Positions 27,318 through 34,200 of a DNA stretch of 42,939 nt are shown one piece after another. This DNA is from Clostridia bacterium. Lineage in GTDB: Bacteria > Bacillota > Clostridia > Oscillospirales > RGIG8002. Position 1 is the first letter of the stretch. Every line of letters starts with the position of its first letter. The notes beneath the pieces are model-generated. The model was not told where the DNA came from. It was given only the letters and a program-made list of their open reading frames with translations, and searched no databases. The stretch is taken from positions 1-42,939 of the forward strand of contig JAFZXI010000125.1 in assembly GCA_017616855.1 (NCBI GenBank), written 5' to 3'. The position numbers and the translations under genes are program-made.

Positions 27318-29614
27318 TCCTCGCGAAAACCGCGGGTTTCTGTTTCGGAGTCGCCCGCGCAGTCGAACTTGCCCGCGGACTTATCGCCTCCGGTAAACCC
27401 TCCGCGGCGCTCGGCGAGCCGATACATAACCCCGCCTTCACGAAGGAGCTTCTGGAAGGCGGCATGCGCCTGATTGCGTCGCCCGACGAAGCGCGGAAGG
27501 GCGAAACGGTGCTTATCCGTTCCCACGGCGAAGGTCCGGATACCTACGCGGCTCTCGCCGCCGCCGGAGCGCAGACCGCGGACGCGACCTGTCCCTTCGT
27601 CAAGCGCATCCACGAGCTCGCGGCGTCGCTCGGAGAGGGCGACCTGCTGCTCCTTGCGGGCGACGAAACGCATCCGGAGATAAAAGGGATAATAAAATAC
27701 GCAAAAAGTGCCGTTTTTGTCTTCAAAAATGCTGATTTTTTCAAAAAAACTCTTTACGAATCGAGAATTACGGAGTATAATAATATAATTCTGGCGGCTC
27801 AAACGACCTTTTCCGTAGCCGAGTGGGAGAAATGTGCGGCGCTCGCCGCTGAACTGCTCCCGCAGGCGCGAGTGGAAAAAACGATCTGCGGCGCCACCGC
27901 CGCGAGACAGAAGGAAGCCGCGGAGCTTGCCGCGAAGTGCGACGCGATGATTGTCGTAGGCGGCAGAAACAGCTCCAACACCGCGAAGCTTTACGAGCTT
28001 TGCCGCAAGCATTGCGACAATACCGTTCTTATCGAGAGCGCAAGCGAGCTCGATATGAGCCGGTATGAATATACCGATATTGTCGGGATTACCGCCGGAG
28101 CGTCCACTCCGTCGGGAATAATTGAGGAGGTTGTTCACAAGATGAACGAAGAAACAAAAGATGCGATCATCGAATCGCAGGAGCCCGAGGCGATAGCCGA
28201 GGAGACCAAAGCGGCCGAGGCCGTTGAAACTGAAGTCAAGGAGGAAGAACCTGTTAAGGAAGTAGACCTTGACGAGATGAGCTTTGCCGAAGCAGTCGAT
28301 TACACGTTCAAGACTTTATATACAGGGGAAAGGGTAACCGGAAGAGTTATAGGCATAACTCCGACGGAGGTACAGATCGAGCTGAATACCAAGCACTACG
28401 CTTTTATTCCGCTTGCCGAGCTGAGCAGTGACACGACCAAGTCGCCCGAAGAACTCGTTTCCATCGGCGACGAGCTCGACCTTATCGTCACCAGAGTCAA
28501 CGACGTTGACGGCATGGTCACGCTTTCCAAGAAGCGTGTCGACGCGATGAGGGGCTATGAAGAAATCGAAAAGGCCGTCGGAACTCAGGTCCCGCTCGAA
28601 GGCACCGTCACCGACGCCGTCAACGGCGGCGTAATCGCGATTGTCAACGGCGTGCGCGTGTTTATTCCCGCGTCCCGCACCGGCATTCCGCGCGACGGAG
28701 ACCTTTCCGTCCTGGTCGGCACCACCCAGAAGATAGTGATCCTTGAGATCAATCCCCGCCGCCGCAGAGTCATCGGCTCCATCAAGGCCGGCGAACGCCG
28801 CACCCGCAAGGAGCTCGCGGCGCAGCTCTGGTCCGAGATTGAGGTCGGCAAGAAGTATACCGGCAAGGTCAAGTCCCTTACCAGCTACGGCGCGTTCGTC
28901 GACATCGGCGGCGTGGACGGCATGGTCCACGTTTCCGAGATGTCCTGGGAGCGCGGCAAGAAGCCGGAAGACATCTTCAAGATCGGCGACAGAGTCGAAG
29001 TCTACGTCAAGGATTTCGATCAGGAGAAAAAGCGCATTTCCCTCGGCTACCGCAAGGAAGAGGATAACCCGTGGAACACCTTCACCGAGAACTTCGCCAT
29101 CGGCGACGTCATCGACGTGACCGTCAACCGCCTGATGAGCTTCGGCGCTTTCGTCGCCATCGTTCCGGGCATCGACGGACTTATCCACATTTCGCAGATC
29201 GCGGACCGCCGCATCGAGAAGGCGTCCGACGAGCTGAAGGTCGGCCAGCAGGTCAAGGCGAAGATAACCTCTATCGACCCCGAGAACCACAAGGTCGGGC
29301 TCTCCATCAGAGCGCTTCTCCCGAAGAAGACCGAGGAAGCCCCCGCTGAGGAAGCCGCCGCCGAAGCGACCGAAGCCGTCGCCGAAGCCGCCGAGGATCC
29401 CGCCGCGATAGAAGTCCCCGCCGAGGTCGCTCCCGCCGCTGAAGCGGTCGAGGAAGCCGCAGCGGTCGTTGAAGAGGCCGCCGCTCCCGTCGAGGAAGCT
29501 GCCGCCGCTGCCGAAGAGACTGCCGAAGCGGTAGAAGAAGCCGCCTCTGCCGTCGAAGAGAAGGTCGAGGAAGTCGCTGAAGCCGTCGAGGAAAAGACGG
29601 AAGCAGCCGAGTAA
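27308..29614 (+). CDS. ispH: IspH (HMB-PP reductase) fused to ribosomal protein S1-like domains
   Basis: One 768-aa frame. Residues 1-281 are IspH, the last enzyme of the MEP isoprenoid pathway, with the three [4Fe-4S] cysteines in AGFCFGVA, ATCPFVKR and TICGATAARQ. An acidic linker (about 282-330) leads to four S1 RNA-binding domains (about 338-405, 424-495, 513-580 and 598-667). The last 100 residues are an almost pure Ala/Glu/Val repeat. IspH-S1 fusions are known in many Clostridia, so the fusion itself is expected, but the long acidic tail is unusual. It ends the rsmD operon with a strong terminator. Confidence 0.95.
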   Translation: MEVILAKTAGFCFGVARAVELARGLIASGKPSAALGEPIHNPAFTKELLEGGMRLIASPDEARKGETVLIRSHGEGPDTYAALAAAGAQTADATCPFVKRIHELAASLGEGDLLLLAGDETHPEIKGIIKYAKSAVFVFKNADFFKKTLYESRITEYNNIILAAQTTFSVAEWEKCAALAAELLPQARVEKTICGATAARQKEAAELAAKCDAMIVVGGRNSSNTAKLYELCRKHCDNTVLIESASELDMSRYEYTDIVGITAGASTPSGIIEEVVHKMNEETKDAIIESQEPEAIAEETKAAEAVETEVKEEEPVKEVDLDEMSFAEAVDYTFKTLYTGERVTGRVIGITPTEVQIELNTKHYAFIPLAELSSDTTKSPEELVSIGDELDLIVTRVNDVDGMVTLSKKRVDAMRGYEEIEKAVGTQVPLEGTVTDAVNGGVIAIVNGVRVFIPASRTGIPRDGDLSVLVGTTQKIVILEINPRRRRVIGSIKAGERRTRKELAAQLWSEIEVGKKYTGKVKSLTSYGAFVDIGGVDGMVHVSEMSWERGKKPEDIFKIGDRVEVYVKDFDQEKKRISLGYRKEEDNPWNTFTENFAIGDVIDVTVNRLMSFGAFVAIVPGIDGLIHISQIADRRIEKASDELKVGQQVKAKITSIDPENHKVGLSIRALLPKKTEEAPAEEAAAEATEAVAEAAEDPAAIEVPAEVAPAAEAVEEAAAVVEEAAAPVEEAAAAAEETAEAVEEAASAVEEKVEEVAEAVEEKTEAAE

Positions 29615-29633
29615 TCGACGTTATAAAAAAGGA

Positions 29634-29665
29634 AAAAACCGCACCCTACGGGGTGCGGTTTTTAT
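29634..29665. terminator. Bidirectional terminator between ispH-rpsA and the Y-family polymerase gene
   Basis: A 13-bp inverted repeat (29634-29646 with 29651-29663) with a TACG loop and A/T runs on both sides. The polymerase stop codon (29662-29664) overlaps its edge. Confidence 0.9.
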
Positions 29666-30897
29666 GTTTCAATAAACTTGAGCGGGTCGGCGAACGCGGG
29701 AGGGATATACTCTCCCGCTTTTTGCAGCAGCAGCGCCGCGGGAGTTATCGCGCCCTTGCCGTAGCGCGAGCGTATGCCGTCGGCGGTGCGCTCGATGAGC
29801 TCCGCGCGCTCGTGCCGCTCGAAACCGCCGCCGAAATCGAGCTGCGCCGGGAAGTCCTCGGCGCACAGGTTTATTGCCGTTATTGTGACCGCGCGGACGG
29901 GGCGGCTCCAGTCGTACCTTTCGCGAAAGAGGCGGAAGCCCGTTTCCGCAAGCTCGTACGCGCAGGAGGTGGGCCAGCGCGTCGCAATCTGATACTGTTC
30001 GAAGGCGAGGAAGCTGTCCCGCACACGAATGGAAACGCCGCGCGCCGCGAGTCCGTTCTGCCGCAGGCGCCTGCCGACGTCCTGCGCGAGCTTCAGTAGC
30101 ATGAGCCAGACCGCGCCGTTCGTTTCCATATCCGCGGGCGGCGTCTGCCCGTGCCCGACGCTCTTTATCGGACTGACGTAGCCGATCGGCATGACCGGCG
30201 AGGCGTCCAGCCCGTTGGCGTACCGCCAAAGCACGTCCCCCGCCTTGCCGAAGACGCGGCGCATGAAGTCCGGATTCGTCTGCGCCAGGTCGCCTATCGT
30301 GCGGATGCAGTAGCGGTCGAGCTGCTTCCTGCAGCTGCGGCCGACGCCGAGCATGTCGGAGGCGGGCAACCCCCATATCTTATCGCGGAAGTCGCCGCCG
30401 ATGACCGTCACTGCGTCCGGCTTCTTCATATCCGAGCCGAGCTTCGCGAAGACTTTGTTGAAGCTGACGCCGACGGAGATCGTCAGCCCGACCTCCTCGC
30501 GCATGCGCCGCCGCAGCTCATCCGCTATCGCGCGCCCGTCGCCGAAAAGCAGTCCGCTCGCGGTCACGTCGAGCCAGCATTCGTCCATGCCGAACGGCTC
30601 GACGAGGTCGGTGTATTCGGCGTAAAGCTCCCTCGCCGCGCGCGAGAACCGCGCGTATTCGCCGTAGTGCGGCTTGACTATCACGAGCTGCGGACACTTT
30701 TTCTGCGCCTGCCATATCGGCTCGGCGGTCGCGACGCCGTATTTCTTCGCCTCCTCAGACTTCGCGAGCACGATACCGTGGCGCTCCTCTTTCGAGCCGC
30801 AGACGGCTATGGGCAGTCCCTTCAGGGAAGGGTCGAGCACCGCTTCTATCGAGGCGAAGCAGTTGTTTATGTCGCAATGCAGCACCGTGCGGTTCAT
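29662..30897 (-). CDS. Y-family DNA polymerase (DinB/UmuC-type translesion polymerase)
   Basis: A 411-aa polymerase. Palm motifs are LHCDINNCFASIEA (first catalytic Asp) and MDECWLDVT (Asp-Glu pair); NKVFAKLGSDMKKPD and GVGRSCRKQLDRYCIRTIGDLA (HhH) follow. The little-finger domain ends with AQLDFGG, resembling a beta-clamp motif. I chose ATG 30897 (GGAAGGGAG upstream), giving the normal N-terminus; the frame runs open further upstream but through the operator region. Whether it is closer to DinB or to UmuC/UvrX is not settled by eye. It is transcribed away from an XRE repressor and an ImmA/IrrE protease that probably control it. Confidence 0.92.
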   Translation of the reverse strand: MNRTVLHCDINNCFASIEAVLDPSLKGLPIAVCGSKEERHGIVLAKSEEAKKYGVATAEPIWQAQKKCPQLVIVKPHYGEYARFSRAARELYAEYTDLVEPFGMDECWLDVTASGLLFGDGRAIADELRRRMREEVGLTISVGVSFNKVFAKLGSDMKKPDAVTVIGGDFRDKIWGLPASDMLGVGRSCRKQLDRYCIRTIGDLAQTNPDFMRRVFGKAGDVLWRYANGLDASPVMPIGYVSPIKSVGHGQTPPADMETNGAVWLMLLKLAQDVGRRLRQNGLAARGVSIRVRDSFLAFEQYQIATRWPTSCAYELAETGFRLFRERYDWSRPVRAVTITAINLCAEDFPAQLDFGGGFERHERAELIERTADGIRSRYGKGAITPAALLLQKAGEYIPPAFADPLKFIET

Positions 30898-30911
30898 ATT
30901 CTCACTCCCTT

Positions 30912-30951
30912 CCGCAAAAACGGCGTCAATAAACAAGCCCTCGCCGTTTGC
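30912..30951 (-). promoter_or_regulatory. Leader hairpin next to the polymerase ribosome-binding site
   Basis: In the polymerase leader CCGCAAACGGCG (30951-30940) pairs with CGCCGTTTTTGCGG (30925-30912) with a 2-nt bulge and a 14-nt loop. It ends immediately before the Shine-Dalgarno and includes five U residues on its 3' arm. Confidence 0.55.
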
Positions 30952-30962
30952 GGAGTTCCGGC

Positions 30963-30990
30963 GCGAAAAACGCGGTTTTTCGCAAAAACC
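30963..30990 (-). promoter_or_regulatory. Two mutually exclusive hairpins in the polymerase leader
   Basis: Inverted repeat 30963-30971 with 30975-30983 and inverted repeat 30974-30980 with 30984-30990 share one arm, so only one can form at a time. This resembles a riboregulatory switch, but no ligand motif is recognisable. Confidence 0.4.
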
Positions 30991-30992
30991 TC

Positions 30993-31021
30993 TTGACAAA
31001 CGGTGAAAGTTGATGTAATAT
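30993..31021 (+). promoter_or_regulatory. Putative promoter of the XRE-ImmA/IrrE operon
   Basis: TTGACA (30993-30998), 17 bp, TAATAT (31016-31021; 4 of 6 match). A GTGAAA site lies in the spacer, and the predicted start (near 31028) is inside the GTGAAA-GTTG-TTTCAC palindrome. Confidence 0.6.
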
Positions 31022-31103
31022 ATCGGTGAAAGTTGTTTCACTTTCGCTTGCATATACTATTGTAAGTGAAACGAAGTTCGTTGTCAAGTGAAAGATAGTG
31101 AAA
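31003..31103. promoter_or_regulatory. Array of six GTGAAA operator half-sites
   Basis: GTGAAA occurs at 31003, 31026, 31066, 31088 and 31098 on the plus strand and once inverted at 31036-31041 (TTTCAC). The pair at 31026-31041 is a perfect palindrome, GTGAAA-GTTG-TTTCAC. Most offsets (23, 40, 22, 10) are close to whole helical turns. They overlap both divergent-gene promoters, as expected of operators for the adjacent XRE repressor. Confidence 0.75.
31059..31087 (-). promoter_or_regulatory. Promoter of the Y-family polymerase gene
   Basis: On the minus strand TTGACA (31087-31082), 17 bp, TACAAT (31064-31059). Transcription should start near 31052, giving a leader of about 155 nt. A GTGAAA site lies in the spacer and another abuts the -35. 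Confidence 0.8.
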
Positions 31104-31150
31104 ATCATTTCCTATTTTCAACCGTTTTTTGTATAAGAGGAGGAAACTAA

Positions 31151-31543
31151 ATGCTGTTCGGAGAAAAGCTCAAGGAACTGCGCAAGAGGGAAGGTCTGAC
31201 GCAGGAGGCGCTCGCTTCCGAGATAGACGTTACCAAGCGCACGCTTATCAATTACGAGAGCGGCCGCTGCTATCCGAAGCAGACGGAGATTATCATGCGG
31301 CTTGCCAAGCGGTTTTCGGTCAGCGCCGATTACCTGATGAGCGAGGCGGACGAGTTCGTCGCGCAGGCGCATGCGCGCGGAGGCGCGCGCGGCATGGCGC
31401 AGGCGAAGGAACTTGTCGCCGAGGTGAGCGGTCTGTTCGCCGGCGGCGAGCTTGAGGAAAGCGACAAGGACGCGGTCCTGCGCGCTATCATGGACGCCTA
31501 CTGGGACGCGAAAAGCGATAACAAAAAGTACGCGAAGGTCTGA
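31151..31543 (+). CDS. XRE-family transcriptional repressor
   Basis: A 130-aa protein. The helix-turn-helix is at residues 5-60 (LKELRKREGLTQEALASEIDVTKRTLINYESGRCYP), the Cro/CI type. A hinge and a helical C-terminus (SGLFAGGELEESDKDAVLRAIMDAYWDAK) follow, probably the dimerisation and protease-sensing part. AGAGGAGGAAAC precedes the ATG. It is coupled to the ImmA/IrrE gene 5 bp downstream, like ImmR-ImmA and DdrO-IrrE. By analogy the repressor is cleaved by the protease under DNA damage; that is inference. Confidence 0.88.
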   Translation: MLFGEKLKELRKREGLTQEALASEIDVTKRTLINYESGRCYPKQTEIIMRLAKRFSVSADYLMSEADEFVAQAHARGGARGMAQAKELVAEVSGLFAGGELEESDKDAVLRAIMDAYWDAKSDNKKYAKV

Positions 31544-31548
31544 CCGTA

Positions 31549-32043
31549 ATGAACTATATCGAATCGGAAGCGAAAGCGCTTGCGGCGAAGCACGGCACGA
31601 ACGATCCGTTTGAGATTGCGCGCGCCGAAGGAATCGCGATATATTACAGAGACGATTTCACCAAGCTGAAGGGCATGTACAAGGTCATTCTGCGCCGCCG
31701 CTGCGTATTTCTAAACGCCGGGCTTCCCGAAGAAGAGCTGCGCTATATCTGCGCGCACGAACTGGGGCACGACCGGCTTCACCGCGCGGCCACCGCGAAG
31801 GCGGGGCTGTGCGACTTCGTGCTGTTCGACGTTAAGAACAAACTGGAGTACGAGGCGAATCTTTTCGCCGCGAATCTGCTTATAGACGACATGGAGGTTT
31901 CCCACGCCGCCGTGAACGGCTTGACCGCCGCGGAGCTCGCGGCTTCGCTCGGCGTACCCGAAAACCTCATCACGATAAAGGCGGCGAACTACGAGAAACG
32001 CCGCCAGTTCCACCCACCGCGTGAGCTGAAAAACGCGTATTGA
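31549..32043 (+). CDS. ImmA/IrrE-family metallopeptidase
   Basis: A 164-aa zinc peptidase. HEXXH is in YICAHELGHDRLH (near residue 70), and the third ligand is in NKLEYEANLFAANLLI, the standard COG2856 arrangement. It lacks the extra C-terminal sensor domain of Deinococcus IrrE and resembles the compact ImmA type. It lies 5 bp after the XRE gene. Known relatives cleave their partner XRE repressor between helix-turn-helix and dimerisation regions. Confidence 0.9.
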   Translation: MNYIESEAKALAAKHGTNDPFEIARAEGIAIYYRDDFTKLKGMYKVILRRRCVFLNAGLPEEELRYICAHELGHDRLHRAATAKAGLCDFVLFDVKNKLEYEANLFAANLLIDDMEVSHAAVNGLTAAELAASLGVPENLITIKAANYEKRRQFHPPRELKNAY

Positions 32044-32077
32044 CGCGGCGTATCAAATTGAATGAAAACTTGCGGAA

Positions 32078-32099
32078 GGAGGGCGCTCCCTCCGTTTTT
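32078..32099 (+). terminator. Terminator after the ImmA/IrrE gene
   Basis: A 6-bp GC stem (32078-32083 with 32088-32093) is followed by GTTTTTC. Confidence 0.75.
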
Positions 32100-32184
32100 C
32101 GTTCTATTCCGGACTTGCCCTCAATAGAATGTAGCGAGACTGATTGTCCCTGTGCGATCAGCGACTGCTGAAAGGGTGAGTCAA

Positions 32185-32379
32185 ATGAAAAAAGCATTGT
32201 CGCGTCTCGGCGTCGGCACTGCGCGAATCGCGCTTTCCGCGCTCGTCGTCGCGGTGCTGCTGACGGTACGGTTTTGCGGCGGCAACACCTCCGGCGTTAA
32301 GCGCGAGATCGTCTCCGGCGGAAGCACGATCGGGGTGGTGAAGTACGTTGTCGGCAAATATAACGAGTTCACGGCGTAG
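32185..32379 (+). CDS. Small single-pass membrane protein, upstream partner of the M50 protease
   Basis: A 64-aa protein I do not recognise. One membrane segment (about 12-30, ARIALSALVVAVLLTV) is followed by a short extracytoplasmic tail. AAAGGGTGAG precedes ATG 32185. Its 3' end overlaps the putative protease gene by 32 bp, suggesting coupled translation. By position it could be a very short counterpart of SpoIVFA, the partner of SpoIVFB, but no M23 or LysM domain is present, so this is a guess. Confidence 0.5.
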   Translation: MKKALSRLGVGTARIALSALVVAVLLTVRFCGGNTSGVKREIVSGGSTIGVVKYVVGKYNEFTA

Positions 32380-32953
32380 TCACGGGCTGCGGTTCGACGT
32401 AGGCGTCGCGTTCCTGATCTCAATCGGGCTGCTCGCATTTATAAGCGGAGGTCTCGCGGTATGGGCGGTCTTCGCCGCCGCCGCGCATGAAGCGGCGCAC
32501 CTGCTCGCGATATACGCCTGCGGCTTCCGGCTGCGGCGCGTGTCGCTGCACGCGGGCGGCGTGCGCATGGAGCTGAACGCCGAGCCGCCGAAGACGAAAG
32601 CGGCGCTGATTCTTGCCGCTGGCTGTTTCGGTAACCTGCTCGCCGCGGGCGCGGTAAAGGCGTTCGGCGGCGCGTCGCTGCGCGCGTATATCTTCTTCGG
32701 CGCTAATCTAATCCTTTGCGCGCTGAACGCGCTCCCGCACTCCGCGCTCGACGGGGGAAAGCTCCTGCGCCTCGCGCTCGGGGAGCGTCCGAACGCGGAA
32801 AGGATATCGTTCGCCTGCGACGTCGCCGTTACGTTTCTGCTGACGGCGGCGGGAGCGTATATTTTCTTCGCCTTCGGCAAAAACCCGACCGCGCTGCTGC
32901 TCGGGCTTTGCCTTGTCTCAAAATTGCTGACTTTCCGCAAAAATACCTATTGA
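32348..32953 (+). CDS. Putative M50-family (SpoIVFB-like) membrane metalloprotease
   Basis: A 201-aa polytopic protein. AAAHEAAHLLAIYACGF holds an HEXXH in a membrane segment, and ALPHSALDGGKLLRLAL near the end supplies the third ligand (LDGG), as in site-2 proteases. SpoIVFB of this family cuts pro-sigma-K during sporulation, but other M50 proteases exist. The start is uncertain: TTG 32348 with a GGTGAAG-like site overlaps the preceding gene. No CBS domain is visible. The next promoter's -35 overlaps its stop codon. Confidence 0.65.
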   Translation: MSANITSSRRSHGLRFDVGVAFLISIGLLAFISGGLAVWAVFAAAAHEAAHLLAIYACGFRLRRVSLHAGGVRMELNAEPPKTKAALILAAGCFGNLLAAGAVKAFGGASLRAYIFFGANLILCALNALPHSALDGGKLLRLALGERPNAERISFACDVAVTFLLTAAGAYIFFAFGKNPTALLLGLCLVSKLLTFRKNTY

Positions 32954-32977
32954 AATCCGCGCCGATTGTGGTATAAT
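32950..32977 (+). promoter_or_regulatory. Promoter of dapL-asnS-fur
   Basis: TTGAAA (32950-32955), 16 bp, TATAAT (32972-32977). Confidence 0.8.
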
Positions 32978-33009
32978 TACATACATAATAAAATGGGTAG
33001 GGATTTACT

Positions 33010-34200
33010 ATGAAGGTAAATGAAAACTTCGGCAGGATGAAGCCGAGCTATCTGTTTTCCGAAATCGCCAAGCGCACCGCCGAGTTCCGCGAGCGAAACC
33101 CGCAGGCGGATATAATCCGTCTCGGCATCGGCGACGTTACGCGTCCGCTTTGCCCCGCCGTCGTTGAAGCGGGGAAGAAGGCGACAGAGGAGATGGGCGT
33201 TGCGGAGACCTTCCGCGGCTACGCGCCGGACGGCGGCTATCCCTTTATCCGCGAAGCCGTCAGCCGCTATTACGGCAGGCGCGGCGTGAATATCGCGCCG
33301 GATGAGATATTCGTTTCCGACGGAGCGAAGTGCGACGTCGGCAATATTCTCGACATCTTCGCCTCCGGAATAACGGCGCTCGTGCCCGACCCCGTCTATC
33401 CCGTCTACGTCGATACCAACATAATGGCGGGCAACGAAATCGTCTATATCGGCGGCAACGCCGGTAACGGCTTCCTGCCGGTGCCGGACGAAACGACGCC
33501 CGCCGCCGACGTGATATACATCTGCTCTCCGAACAACCCCACCGGCGCCGTCTATGACGCGGAGCAGCTGAAAAAGTGGGTGGATTACGCGCGAAACTGC
33601 GGCGGCGTGATACTTTTCGACGCCGCGTACGAGGGCTTCGTGCAGGGCGACCTGCCGCACAGCATCTTCGAGATCGAGGGCGCGAGGGAGTGCGCGATCG
33701 AATTCGGCAGTCTTTCCAAGACCGCCGGCTTCACCGGAACGCGCTGCGCCTACACCGTAGTTCCGAAGGAGCTTAAGTCCGGAGACGTCAGCTTGAACGC
33801 GCTCTGGGCGCGGCGCTCCGCGACGAAGTTCAACGGCGTCTCCTACATCGTCCAGCGCATGGCGGAAGCTGCGCTCAGCGACGAGGGGCTGAAGCAGATA
33901 GCGGAAAACCTCGCCTACTATGAAGAAAACGCGCGTATCATTTCCGCGGCTCTCGACGAGCTCGGAATCGAATACACGGGCGGCAGGAATTCGCCGTATA
34001 TCTGGCTGAAATGCCCGAACGGCATGGGCTCATGGGAGTTCTTCGACCTGCTTCTGAGCAAGGCGAACGTCGTCGGCACTCCGGGCGCGGGCTTCGGAGT
34101 CAACGGCGAGGGCTACTTCCGTCTTACCGCGTTCGGGGACAGGGAACGCACCGCGGAAGCGGCAGAAAGAATTAAGAAAACCCTTAGGGAGGAAATATAA
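33010..34200 (+). CDS. dapL: LL-diaminopimelate aminotransferase
   Basis: A 396-aa PLP enzyme converting tetrahydrodipicolinate directly to LL-DAP for lysine and peptidoglycan. DapL features are IIRLGIGDVTRPL, ETFRGYAPDGGYPFIREA, FVSDGAKCDVGN and CSPNNPTGAVY; the PLP lysine is in FGSLSKTAGFTGTRC. The length is typical. asnS begins at the base after its stop codon. Confidence 0.96.
   Translation: MKVNENFGRMKPSYLFSEIAKRTAEFRERNPQADIIRLGIGDVTRPLCPAVVEAGKKATEEMGVAETFRGYAPDGGYPFIREAVSRYYGRRGVNIAPDEIFVSDGAKCDVGNILDIFASGITALVPDPVYPVYVDTNIMAGNEIVYIGGNAGNGFLPVPDETTPAADVIYICSPNNPTGAVYDAEQLKKWVDYARNCGGVILFDAAYEGFVQGDLPHSIFEIEGARECAIEFGSLSKTAGFTGTRCAYTVVPKELKSGDVSLNALWARRSATKFNGVSYIVQRMAEAALSDEGLKQIAENLAYYEENARIISAALDELGIEYTGGRNSPYIWLKCPNGMGSWEFFDLLLSKANVVGTPGAGFGVNGEGYFRLTAFGDRERTAEAAERIKKTLREEI

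Noticed and set aside
29330-29610. Repetitive GAAGCCGCC-like units suggesting a CRISPR or tandem repeat array
   Set aside because: They are codons of the Ala/Glu tail of ispH-rpsA, in frame and irregular in spacing. No CRISPR array was seen anywhere in the window.
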